DNA of 64,000 nt from Methanosarcina barkeri MS. GTDB taxonomy: Archaea > Halobacteriota > Methanosarcinia > Methanosarcinales > Methanosarcinaceae. Position numbers and translations under genes: made by a program. Position 1 is the first letter of the stretch; every line of letters begins with the position of its first letter. Of this stretch, positions 17,420-25,438 are shown piece after piece. The stretch spans positions 917,168 to 981,167 of the forward strand of contig NZ_CP009528.1 in NCBI RefSeq assembly GCF_000970025.1, written 5' to 3'. A model generated the notes under the pieces. That model made no database searches and was not told where the DNA came from. It was given only the letters and a program-made list of their open reading frames with translations.

Positions 17420-18698
17420 GAGGCTCTCAAATTAGAATTTTGACTTAAAAACTTATTCTTTTTTCCACTAACTCTGATAGCACTTGTCTCTGTTTGGTAG
17501 TGGCAACTTAAAACAATACCTTCTATGCCTTTCTCATGTCAAAAAACAGTATGTTATACAAAGGAGTCCTCTTCGAGGACTCCTTCGATAATTATTTGAG
17601 CAGAGAAAGTACTTCAATTTGCCAATTCCTGTACTTTCTTTGCATTGACGATATTGCAAAGCACGTCGAACGTACTTTTTACACCAACAAAAGTTGGCAC
17701 TTTAAGTACAGTGTTTCTTCTATGATAAAACTGTTTGTTGTGAAGTGTTTCAGGCAACTCTCATATGATAAAACCATTTCTTCCTTAACAGAAGAAGAAG
17801 CTATCCTGCTTTCTTTTTATGATGAAAATGGCCAGATTAAACTTCCTTCAGGTGGAACCCTTCATCATTTTATGAAGTATAGACTTGGAGAAAAAGGAGT
17901 CAATGAGATAATGATGCTTATAGGTGAGAAAATTCTCAAACTTTCTCAGGAAAAGGAAGCAAAAATTGATTCCACTCCACTTGAAGCTTCAAGATACGAC
18001 AAACATGCTGATTATAATCCTCATTATGAATGCAAAATGGATAAGGCACATATTACAATGGTTGGAACTTATCCAATTTTCATGACTCATACAAAAGGAC
18101 TTTCTGGTGACTCTCCAGAACTTATCGACCATATTGAGGCTCTAAAGAACATGAACGCTAATCTGGAATTTTATTCTGCTGACGGAGGTTATGATTCATT
18201 CCTCAATCATTCTGATATTTGGTATAATCTGAACGCAAAACCGATTATTTCCTACGCTTCAAATGCAGTAATCAATCAAGAAGGTGAAGAGGAACGAATC
18301 GATCACTGGGTGAATAAAAAGTGGAAACTCGGTGGAGATATTCATGCACCAATGGAAAACAAACTCAGATTTCTATATGAAATTGGAAGGAAAGAACAGG
18401 TAGGAATGTACCTAAGAAACCAAAATATCAGAGATGAGACTTTTGATGATCAGTATAAAAAGAGAGCTGAATGTGAAAAGATACATGGACATATTAAAGG
18501 TACAGTAAAGTTCGATATCAGAAGAGTGAGAAATCAGAGTAGAAAACTCTACTCTCTATTGAGTTTCATAGCATATCAACTACTGGTGTTGACAGAAATG
18601 CAAAATAAAGTTGAGAATAAGAATTCGTTTGGGGGATACTTTTAAAAAAGTGAGTATCAAATTAGATTTGAGATTTTAAAAGCTAATTTGAGATTCTC
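17420..18698 (+). mobile_element. Complete 1279-bp insertion sequence with 5-bp target duplication
   Basis: Terminal inverted repeats are GAGGCTCTCAAATTAG at 17420-17435 and, inverted, GAGAATCTCAAATTAG at 18683-18698. Directly outside them the 5-bp sequence AATAG is repeated (17415-17419 and 18699-18703), as expected of a target-site duplication. The element carries one full-length DDE transposase gene and appears intact, so it may be active or recently inserted. Confidence 0.88.
17536..18645 (+). CDS. DDE transposase of the IS (IS5/IS1182-like group)
   Basis: A 369-residue transposase. An N-terminal helical region (SSMIKLFVVKCFRQLSYDKTISSLTEEE) is followed by an RNase H-like core: IDSTPLEASRYDKHADYNPHYECKMDKAHITM holds the first catalytic Asp (about 143), YSADGGYDS the second (about 215), and the final Glu is probably in the KRAECEKIHGHIKG region (about 320-330). 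It fills the element between the two inverted ends. The exact IS family is not assigned without a search. The reading frame is intact. Confidence 0.88.
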   Translation: MSKNSMLYKGVLFEDSFDNYLSRESTSICQFLYFLCIDDIAKHVERTFYTNKSWHFKYSVSSMIKLFVVKCFRQLSYDKTISSLTEEEAILLSFYDENGQIKLPSGGTLHHFMKYRLGEKGVNEIMMLIGEKILKLSQEKEAKIDSTPLEASRYDKHADYNPHYECKMDKAHITMVGTYPIFMTHTKGLSGDSPELIDHIEALKNMNANLEFYSADGGYDSFLNHSDIWYNLNAKPIISYASNAVINQEGEEERIDHWVNKKWKLGGDIHAPMENKLRFLYEIGRKEQVGMYLRNQNIRDETFDDQYKKRAECEKIHGHIKGTVKFDIRRVRNQSRKLYSLLSFIAYQLLVLTEMQNKVENKNSFGGYF

Positions 18699-18943
18699 AA
18701 TAGAAACCTTTTACTATTACATACCCTGCTAATACATGCCCTGCTAATCTTGAAGAAAACAGATTTCTCTCAGTGCCTTACTGATACGAAGCATCACTAT
18801 TTTTTAATATATGTAATCTTTTATATTCTTGTATTTATATACTCTTTTTGTTCAAGCTGGGGAATTTGTAAGTAGTTGCTCAAAATGAAAAGACAGCTAC
18901 TGTAAACTCTTTTCTCATCAACAATGGTATTTGGGGGATTAAA

Positions 18944-19942
18944 ATGAAAAAAATAACATATGATAACACAAACAGCAAACATGCCTTCATAAAAGTTTTA
19001 GGAATTGCAGTGCTGGCTCTTTTAATGATTGTGAGTATAGCAGGCGCAGTACCATATGCATATATTGCGAACTCCGGCAGCAACAATATCTCTGTAATTG
19101 ACACAGCCACAAACACAGTTACAGCCACTGTGCCTGTAGGAAACTACCCGGTTGGCGTTTTAGTCTCTCCGGATGGAACAAAGGCATATATTGCGAACGC
19201 ATTCAGCAACAATGTTGATGTAATTGATAATGCAACTAACACTGTTATATCAACTGTGAATGTAGGTAAATGGCCTTTAGGAGTTTCAGTCATTCCGGAT
19301 GGAACAAAGGCATATGTGACGAACGGAGGCAATGACAACGTTTCTATAATTGACACTGCAACTAATATGGTTACATCAACGGTGGATGTAGGTAAATGGC
19401 CTCTAGGAGTTTCAGTCATCCCAGATGGAACAGAGGTGTATGTTGCAAACGCATTCAGCAACAATGTTTCTGTAATTGACACTGCAACTAACACTGTTAC
19501 AGCCACCGTGCCTGTGGGCTATATTCCTGTTGGAGTTGCAGCTTCCACGGATGGACAAATGGTGTATACTACTAACACTGGCAGCAACAGTGTTTCTGTA
19601 ATTGACACTGAAACTAAAACTGTTATATCAACGGTAAATGTTGGAGATTATCCTGTTGGAGTTGCAGTGTCTCCGGATGGAAACAAGGTATATGTGGCCA
19701 ACGCTGGCAGCAACAACGTTTCTGTAATTGACGCATCAACCAATTCCGTTGCAGCCACAGTAAATGTAGGGAGTATTCCTCATGGGGTTGCAGTAACTCC
19801 TGACGGAACAAAGGTATATGTGGCGAACTCCGACTACAATGGAACTGTCTCTGTAATTGACACTGCAACAAACACGGTTACAGCCACTGTGCCTGTAGGA
19901 AACTATCCTGTTTCCATTGGGCTGTTTATAGTTCCTATTTAA
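18944..19942 (+). CDS. YVTN seven-bladed beta-propeller surface protein
   Basis: A 332-residue secreted protein. A signal peptide (about residues 12-32, VLGIAVLALLMIVSIAGAVP) precedes seven repeats of about 42 residues, each of the pattern YVANxxSNNVSVIDTATNTVTATVPVGxxPxGVAVSPDGTK. These YVTN repeats close into one beta-propeller and are abundant in Methanosarcina cell-surface proteins, where they are thought to mediate adhesion or envelope structure. The GGGGG ribosome site precedes the ATG. No C-terminal anchor remains in frame, but a typical surface-protein C-terminus lies in another frame right after the stop. Confidence 0.9.
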   Translation: MKKITYDNTNSKHAFIKVLGIAVLALLMIVSIAGAVPYAYIANSGSNNISVIDTATNTVTATVPVGNYPVGVLVSPDGTKAYIANAFSNNVDVIDNATNTVISTVNVGKWPLGVSVIPDGTKAYVTNGGNDNVSIIDTATNMVTSTVDVGKWPLGVSVIPDGTEVYVANAFSNNVSVIDTATNTVTATVPVGYIPVGVAASTDGQMVYTTNTGSNSVSVIDTETKTVISTVNVGDYPVGVAVSPDGNKVYVANAGSNNVSVIDASTNSVAATVNVGSIPHGVAVTPDGTKVYVANSDYNGTVSVIDTATNTVTATVPVGNYPVSIGLFIVPI

Positions 19943-19943
19943 T

Positions 19944-20039
19944 CAGATAGAAGCTCACATTAAGAATGGAAAACTTTCATCAGATGGAGGAGAGTCGTTG
20001 ATTGATTTGGCAAACATTGTAATTAATGCTAAAAACTGA
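19944..20039 (+). pseudogene. Out-of-frame C-terminal remnant of a surface protein
   Basis: A 31-residue frame starting one base after the YVTN stop reads QIEAHIKNGKLSSDGGESLIDLANIVINAKN and ends with TGA. This pattern (IxSGKLSxExGxxLIDLANxI) resembles the C-terminal helical tail of other Methanosarcina surface proteins. It suggests a frameshifted or deleted C-terminal part of this or a neighbouring gene. Confidence 0.4.
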
Positions 20040-20095
20040 GTAAGCAAAGATTATTAGGAGTGAGCACACAACAGGCTTAAAAGTGGTTAAAATTC

Positions 20096-20120
20096 GAGGA
20101 GTTAAAGAACTCCTCTTTAA
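20096..20120 (+). terminator. Hairpin terminator after the YVTN gene
   Basis: Perfect 8-bp stem GAGGAGTT/AACTCCTC with a 4-base loop (20096-20115), followed by TTTAACTATTT. Confidence 0.5.
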
Positions 20121-20171
20121 CTATTTAATTGAAGATATGTAGGCTCTAATTGATGATATGTAGACTCTGTT

Positions 20172-20320
20172 TCAAAACCTAGTGATTTTTGTATTTCTTT
20201 ATTGAAAATCTGAATTAACAAGAATCCAGTATTCATCAAAATCAATATTCGACATCTTAAAACTTCAATTTCTGAGTTATATCACAAGGACTGTGGCCAA
20301 TTACAAAATCTAGTGATTTT
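20172..20320. repeat. Truncated copy of a MITE-like element (second copy at 55110-55407)
   Basis: Blocks shared with 55110-55407 in the same order are CAAAACCTAGTGATTTTTG (left end), GAAAATCTGAATTA, CATCAAAATCAATATTCG and ATCACAAGGACTGTGG followed by ACAAAATCTAGTGATTTT. Relative to the other copy this one has lost an internal stretch and the right inverted end. It abuts the damaged 3' end of the MEDS pseudogene. Confidence 0.65.
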
Positions 20321-20402
20321 AGACTCCTTGAAAAATGATTAGTTTTTTAAGGGATATTAAACCTTATTTTCCTAATTAAATATAGTTTCAACCCTTCTCC
20401 CG

Positions 20403-21348
20403 TTAAGGTACATTCATTAAAGAATCTATTTGCTGTTTTAAGAAATTAAATGCTTTAATTGGTAAATTAAACGTTGATTTTTCCTTACTATTAACCTCGA
20501 ATTTTGTATGGATGAAAACGATATCAGATACCTTATTTAAAAATAAACATAAATTGTAAAATAATAAAGTATTTATCTCGATCTCTCCTTGATTTAAAAG
20601 AGTATTTTCAGATGTCATCCACAATCTTGCCGCAATGGCTTTGTTTGCACGAACAACTCTATGTTTATCGTCGATTATGGCTACCAGGTCTGGCACAGCA
20701 TCAAAGGTATATTCCCAATTTTTTGTAGCCTGAATAGCTTCTTTTTCTGCTCTTCTCCTTCCGGAATTTTCTATCTGCTCCCATTTTCCGTCCTTTTTGA
20801 TCAAAGCAAATTGATGGCTGGATACTACATCAATAATCTCGGCCGTACTGCACATATCGAGATAACATGGGCATAGGGCTATCGCATTGTGTTTATCGAT
20901 AATAACATCTACTTTATTCTCATAATCAATAAATCCATTCCAGCCTTTTTTCCCAGCCCGCGATTGTCCCCTGGAGCTCTCAGTCCATCATAGCCCCTTG
21001 CCAGAGCCTGGTTAATTTTTTTCACCCAGCTATTTACGACTCTGTCTGGATCGAAAATACCCTCCTTTAAATACCCACTGGTGTAAGGGATGATTTCTAT
21101 TTGTCCTTTCTCCAGATAAACATCAAAATCAGGAACATTTCTTTTCATGGATGTTTTTGCCTCTTCCACTTCCAGAGGCTGTGAGGTAATCCATATGCAT
21201 AGCTCGTTATTTTCCAGCCCGGCTTTAAAATAAGGGACAAGTATATCCATCAAGTCTTCTTTTGTCTGATAGAACTGGCAGAAGTGTGTTCCCCAGGGGG
21301 TACTTCGCCAACAGTATCAATCCCAGAATCTCGAGTGTTTTTTCTCAT
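20403..21348 (-). pseudogene. Broken MEDS-PAS sensory protein gene
   Basis: A sensor of the MEDS (DcmR-like methanogen/methylotroph) family followed by a PAS domain, disrupted twice. The ATG at 21348 starts MRKNTRDSGIDTVGEVP; then a run of five C (minus strand, 21296-21300) breaks the frame before WGTHFCQFYQTKEDLMDILVPYFKAGLENNELCIWITSQPLE. A second frameshift lies at about 20943-20965, before NGFIDYENKVDVIIDKHNAIALCPCYLDMCSTAEIIDVV. The PAS region (FDAVPDLVAIIDDKHRVVRANKAIAARLWM) is cut off after about 45 residues and replaced by unrelated AT-rich sequence. Not expected to be functional. Confidence 0.82.
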
Positions 21349-21875
21349 GGGTATTGTCTCCGGGTTTTGAGAATACCAGGATAAAAATTTCTTTGTACCT
21401 GGGTATTTGATTTCATTTTTATCTTACGATTTCCATTTATATCTGATCGCGCTTTTTAAAGGTCTCAAGAAACTCAATAGTGCACAGTTCTTCTCGAAAG
21501 CTTACTATTGGCTAATTGAAGGAGATTTCCATTTGTCTTACGACCTTTTTTCCTGACTATTGGAACTTGTTATTTTGGAACTAATGGATTCTTATTCAAA
21601 TGCTTTTTAACCACAAGAGATAAAATGAATTAATAATTAAATGAAAATAAAAGTAGATGTGGCAAGTATATTAAGCTTATTGATTCTATTGTCAAGAAGG
21701 AATAATCTCCAAATTTCAAATGAGACACAGCCACAAAACTGAGAAATGGCTACATTTTTCATTGGATTTATATAAGTCTACTTTTGTTGTCAAGTTCATA
21801 AACTTTTGTTATCAAGTTTATATTTATATACCGAGAATAATGAAAAAACTGTTAGCTAATTTTTGCAAAAGTAAA
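21349..21875. other. Gene-free stretch upstream of the MEDS pseudogene
   Basis: AT-rich with no supported gene. A minisatellite begins immediately to the right. Confidence 0.3.
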
Positions 21876-22095
21876 TGATTGGGTAATTGAAAGATTGATA
21901 ATTGAAAGATTGATAATTGAAAGATTGATAATTGAAAGATTGATAATTAAAAGATTGATAATTGAAGGATTGATAATTAAAAGATTGATTAATTGAATGA
22001 TTGACAATTAAAAGGTTGATAATTAAAAGATTGATTAATTGAATGATTGACAATTAAAAGGTTGATAATTAAAGGATTGATACTTTAAAGATTGA
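21876..22095. repeat. 15-bp minisatellite (GATAATTGAAAGATT type)
   Basis: About 13-14 tandem units of TTGATAATTGAAAGA, with ordered variants (AATTAAAAG, AATTGAAGG, and the longer ATTAATTGAATGATTGACAA block present twice). An apparent ORF of repeated NYQSF residues on the minus strand is only this repeat read in frame. Confidence 0.9.
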
Positions 22096-22129
22096 TACTT
22101 TAAAAATTGATAATTAAAAGACCAGTTAA

Positions 22130-22702
22130 TTAACAGATAGAATTGTCTTCGTGATCGCAGGTAACTCTCATACTCTTTTGGTCATACTGGCCTTTTTCCA
22201 GTAATTCTGCTCGTCCGATAGTATCTTCTCCCCATTTTTGTTTAACTGCCTCACTCCACTGGAGTTTATCGTCCCCAATCATAGATTTTGGAATTGCAAA
22301 GATGTTTTCTCTTGTTGTTCTGGAAATCCCAGATTTTGACAACTTATACTTATTCGTTTTTGGATCGTATACCATCTGGTGATCGAGTTTAAATTCACTA
22401 ACTGCCTCGGAAAATTTACATTTAACCTGGTTTAATTCTTCTTTTGGATCTTTTCCCTTCCTTCGCTTCATTTTTTCCATTTCAATTTCTTCTTTTCTTA
22501 TATCTTCCAGATACCATAAACTCCTATCAACTTCACTTTTAAATACAATCATATGCCATTTAAGAGACAGTGAGTACGGTTTTCTTAAATATTCTTGCAA
22601 TTCGGCAATCAGATCGGAATCATCTGTCTTACTTTCAATTACTTCCATTATTCTTTTCATTTTGGCCAGATTTGCCTTCTGTCTTTCCTGACTTGTTACC
22701 AT
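22130..22702 (-). CDS. Hypothetical charged cytosolic protein
   Basis: A 190-residue protein of unknown family. It has no signal peptide and no membrane segment, is rich in Lys/Glu and is largely helical. A coiled-coil-prone stretch lies at about 60-85 (EDIRKEEIEMEKMKRRKGKDPKEEL). The C-terminal part is less charged (IFAIPKSMIGDDKLQWSEAVKQKWGEDTIGRAELLEKGQYDQ). Its stop lies just beyond the minisatellite, so the last residues could be affected by repeat growth. Treated as real because it is long, has an ATG and uses codons like its neighbours. Confidence 0.6.
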   Translation of the reverse strand: MVTSQERQKANLAKMKRIMEVIESKTDDSDLIAELQEYLRKPYSLSLKWHMIVFKSEVDRSLWYLEDIRKEEIEMEKMKRRKGKDPKEELNQVKCKFSEAVSEFKLDHQMVYDPKTNKYKLSKSGISRTTRENIFAIPKSMIGDDKLQWSEAVKQKWGEDTIGRAELLEKGQYDQKSMRVTCDHEDNSIC

Positions 22703-22832
22703 AACTATTCACGACATAATAATTTTTATTACACTGTTATATACAGAAAGCATATTTTAAACCTTCGATATTAGATACTAAAAGTTAATTTTGGTAAAAA
22801 TTTAGACTTATTTGCTATAAAATATCAAGATA

Positions 22833-22995
22833 ATGAGGGTCGCAGGAATAGTTGCTATGCTTGGAGTTTTTTCTGGGTTTGAATTCATTTTTAATTCTTG
22901 AGCCTGCACTCTTTATTGTGGGGTTCACGGCTGTTTACTCATATCTTGAATATCAAAAAGAATTGAACGGAACCAAATCTCAAATTAAAACTTGA
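22833..22995 (+). pseudogene. Frameshifted small two-helix membrane protein
   Basis: The sequence reads MRVAGIVAMLGVFSG, then after a one-base frame change near 22875 LNSFLILEPALFIVGFTAVYSYLEYQKELNGTKSQIKT and a stop. Joined, it would be a protein of about 53 residues with two hydrophobic helices. The uninterrupted frame stops after 22 residues. Confidence 0.4.
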
Positions 22996-23115
22996 AAATG
23001 AAGGTTACAGGAATTCCTGTAATTCCGGATTCTGAAATTTCTATTTAATCGGTTTTTGACTTCTATTTTATCATCACGTTTATCTAGCATGTTCTCGTTT
23101 GTTTTATTGATTTTT

Positions 23116-23598
23116 ATGGCCGAGGATATAACAAAAGACACCAGTAGAAGAATTGAGAATGGGGATACAATCTCAGTTAATTATGTAGGAAAACTTGAAG
23201 ATGGTACGATTTTTGATACTTCCTTAAAGGAAGTTGCTATCGAGGCAGGGAAATACAATCAAATGAGAAATTATGAACCCCTTACATTTACCGTCGGCGC
23301 AGGCCAGATGATAAAAGGATTTGATGAGGGCGTTGTCGGAATGCAAGTGGGGGAAGAAAAAACCATTACAATCCCGCCTGATGAAGCATATGGAGAGTAC
23401 AGGGAAGAGTTCGCAAGAGAGATCCCGAATAATACTGTTAATTTTACTCCGGAGGTTGGAATGAAGCTGGCTACGGACAACGGTCTGACAGGCACTATCA
23501 CAAATATAAACGAAAATAACTTTGTTGTAGACTTCAACCATGAGCTTGCAGGCAAGACCCTGATTTTCTCAGTAACAATCGTTTCTGTGGAGGAGTGA
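23116..23598 (+). CDS. FKBP-type peptidyl-prolyl isomerase, cytosolic copy
   Basis: A 160-residue FKBP with the long archaeal/SlyD-like architecture: FKBP core (NGDTISVNYVGKLEDGTIFDTS, GAGQMIKGFDEGVVGMQVGEEKTITIPPDEAYGEY), an inserted-in-flap chaperone domain (about 95-140), and the closing strand FNHELAGKTLIFSVTIVSVEE. It catalyses cis-trans isomerisation of X-Pro bonds and assists folding. The ATG at 23116 (MAEDITKD) is preferred over the longer frame from 23056 because the extension is hydrophobic and unlike the family. First of three tandem paralogues. Confidence 0.87.
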   Translation: MAEDITKDTSRRIENGDTISVNYVGKLEDGTIFDTSLKEVAIEAGKYNQMRNYEPLTFTVGAGQMIKGFDEGVVGMQVGEEKTITIPPDEAYGEYREEFAREIPNNTVNFTPEVGMKLATDNGLTGTITNINENNFVVDFNHELAGKTLIFSVTIVSVEE

Positions 23599-23603
23599 AA
23601 GAG

Positions 23604-24173
23604 ATGAAGACCAGGAAAAAAGCAGTTTTTTTCATAGCTATACTGCTCCTGGTAAGCTCGATTTTTGGCAGCGGATGCACGGATAAAAGGAGTGAGGGAG
23701 GAGACAGCAGAGCAGTAAAGTCCGGAGATTCGGTCAAGGTCGACTACACCGGGAAGCTTGAAGACGGCACGGTTTTTGATACCTCAAGAGAAGACGTTGC
23801 AAAGCAGGTCGGCATATACGTCGAAGGAAAGGAGTATGCCCCTCTTAGCTTTGTCGTTGGTTCGGGACAGGTAATCTCGGGTTTTGACGAGGGTGTAATC
23901 GGAATGAAAGTAGGGGAAGAAAAGACCCTGACGATCCCTCCAGATAAAGCTTATGGAGAACATGAGGAAGCAAGAGTCCTGACTGTTCCGATTGAAGAAT
24001 TAAATCTAACAAACAAATCCCAAATTCCTGAAGTGGGGCAAACCTTGAGAGATATGTACGGGAACCAGTACAAAGTAACAGCTGTAAACGACACGCATCT
24101 CACTCTTGATGCCAATCACGAGCTTGCAGGCAAAACCCTGATTTTTGATATAAAACTCATCTCAATAGAATAA
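23604..24173 (+). CDS. FKBP-type peptidyl-prolyl isomerase, lipoprotein copy
   Basis: A 189-residue paralogue with an N-terminal lipoprotein signal (MKTRKKAVFFIAILLLVSSIFGSGC), so it should act outside the membrane, anchored through Cys25. The mature part repeats the same FKBP core (SGDSVKVDYTGKLEDGTVFDTS, GSGQVISGFDEGVIGMKVGEEKTLTIPPDKAYGEH), flap insert, and ending NHELAGKTLIFDIKLISIE. The ATG at 23604 follows a GGAGGAG site; the GTG at 23595 lies too close to it. It starts 6 bases after the previous stop, so the two are co-transcribed. Confidence 0.88.
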   Translation: MKTRKKAVFFIAILLLVSSIFGSGCTDKRSEGGDSRAVKSGDSVKVDYTGKLEDGTVFDTSREDVAKQVGIYVEGKEYAPLSFVVGSGQVISGFDEGVIGMKVGEEKTLTIPPDKAYGEHEEARVLTVPIEELNLTNKSQIPEVGQTLRDMYGNQYKVTAVNDTHLTLDANHELAGKTLIFDIKLISIE

Positions 24174-24294
24174 GTTTAAGTTACTGAAGAGCAAATTTAA
24201 AGTTACTATATTTCTTTAAAATGTTTGTCCTTTCAGTATCTGGGGAGATGTTGAATGACGTAGATACCGAAAGAATAATACACAGGAGAAAGGG

Positions 24295-24768
24295 ATGATG
24301 GAAAATTCTCGTACTGTGAAAAAAGGAGATTACCTTCTTATTGATTTTACTTGTAAGTTTGAAGACGGAACGATCTTTGATACCACTTTGAAGGAAAAAG
24401 CTCTTGAAGCAGGGATTTATGATGAAGAAAAGGGTTACAGGCCTTTTTTTTTCAGAACGGATTCATTCCAGGTAATAAAAGGTATCGATAGGGGAGTGCT
24501 TGGAATGAAAGAGGGTGAAGAAAAAACCCTCACAATCCCACCTGAAGAAGCCTACGGAGAATATAAGAATTACCTTGTTCAGGAGATCCCTCTCGAAAAG
24601 CTTGGACTTCAGAGTCCTCCTGAGCCAGGAACGAAAATCATAACACCCGCTGGGAGTGAGGTTAAAGTGCTCAACTCCACAGAAACTTCTGCTACCCTGG
24701 ATTTTAACCATGAACTTGCAGGCAAAACTCTCATCCTTGAAATAAAACTGGTCTCGATCATAAGTTGA
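24295..24768 (+). CDS. FKBP-type peptidyl-prolyl isomerase, second cytosolic copy
   Basis: A 157-residue third paralogue without a signal peptide. It keeps KGDYLLIDFTCKFEDGTIFDTT, IKGIDRGVLGMKEGEEKTLTIPPEEAYGEY and FNHELAGKTLILEIKLVSI, but the strand before the flap is altered (FFFRTDSFQVIKG in place of FTVGAGQMIKG), which may change prolyl binding. An AGGAG site lies 6-7 nt before the first of two adjacent ATG codons. About 120 nt separate it from copy 2. Confidence 0.87.
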   Translation: MMENSRTVKKGDYLLIDFTCKFEDGTIFDTTLKEKALEAGIYDEEKGYRPFFFRTDSFQVIKGIDRGVLGMKEGEEKTLTIPPEEAYGEYKNYLVQEIPLEKLGLQSPPEPGTKIITPAGSEVKVLNSTETSATLDFNHELAGKTLILEIKLVSIIS

Positions 24769-24797
24769 TTCCGGGCTCAAAATCAGGGGGGTAGAGT

Positions 24798-25205
24798 ATG
24801 GAAAAAGAAGAAAAAGTTATGGTGCTGCTGCTGTTTATGACATTGACTTCTCTCATGACAGCCTATATCTGCTTTGGACCGGAACTTACAGCTTCTGGAC
24901 AGGAGGCAGGAGACGAAGCCGGGCAGTATACCAGGGAGTCCGGTGAAGGTGAGAAGGTGTTCCTTGAAGCCCAGGTTTTGAGTAAACGGTTAACCTATAC
25001 AGGTGGGCATCTGCTTTTACAGGTAGACTGCAACTCCGAAGTCCTGAGCGTCTTTATTCCAAAAACTGCAGGTGCTGAAGCTCTGAATAATTCAATTCAG
25101 AAAGGAGATTTCATCAGCGTAACAGGCACCGTTTCGAATTACGAAGGGAAAAGGGAAATCAAAGTGGAAAGAAATGAAGATATTCTTCTGATTGATCATC
25201 ATTAA
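24798..25205 (+). CDS. Membrane-anchored OB-fold-like protein
   Basis: A 135-residue protein with one N-terminal hydrophobic segment (about 7-27, signal or anchor), an acidic linker, and a C-terminal domain of about 75 residues (FLEAQVLSKRLTYTGGHLLLQVDCNSEVLSVFIPKTAG...GDFISVTGTVSNYEGKREIKVERNEDILLI). That pattern resembles an OB fold of the tRNA-anticodon/YdeI-like kind; the function is unknown. A GGGGGG site precedes the ATG, and the gene starts 30 nt after the third FKBP, so it probably belongs to that operon and acts at the envelope. Confidence 0.65.
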   Translation: MEKEEKVMVLLLFMTLTSLMTAYICFGPELTASGQEAGDEAGQYTRESGEGEKVFLEAQVLSKRLTYTGGHLLLQVDCNSEVLSVFIPKTAGAEALNNSIQKGDFISVTGTVSNYEGKREIKVERNEDILLIDHH

Positions 25206-25372
25206 TCTGGTTGATCGTTATTAATCTGATTGATCGCTATAATCTGATTAATCGTTATTAATCTAATTGATCGCTATAATCTGATTAATCGTTATTAATC
25301 TAATTGATCGCTATAATCTGATTAATTGTCATTAATCTGGTTGATCGTCATTAATTGAATAACCATTATCAA
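25196..25372. repeat. Degenerate tandem repeat (ATTAATCTGATTGATCG type)
   Basis: Interlocking units of TTATTAATCTAATTGATCGC and TATAATCTGATTAATCG alternate about five times, giving a higher-order period of roughly 45 bases. It fills most of the interval between the OB-fold gene and the pyrophosphorylase gene. Confidence 0.8.
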
Positions 25373-25438
25373 TAACCTTTGAGATCACGAAAACAAAATC
25401 GTTAATAATATATTCATATAAGGACATCTGGGAAAAAT

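Noticed and set aside
21856-22053. Open frame of repeated NYQSF residues
   Set aside because: It is the 15-bp minisatellite read in frame, with no ribosome site.
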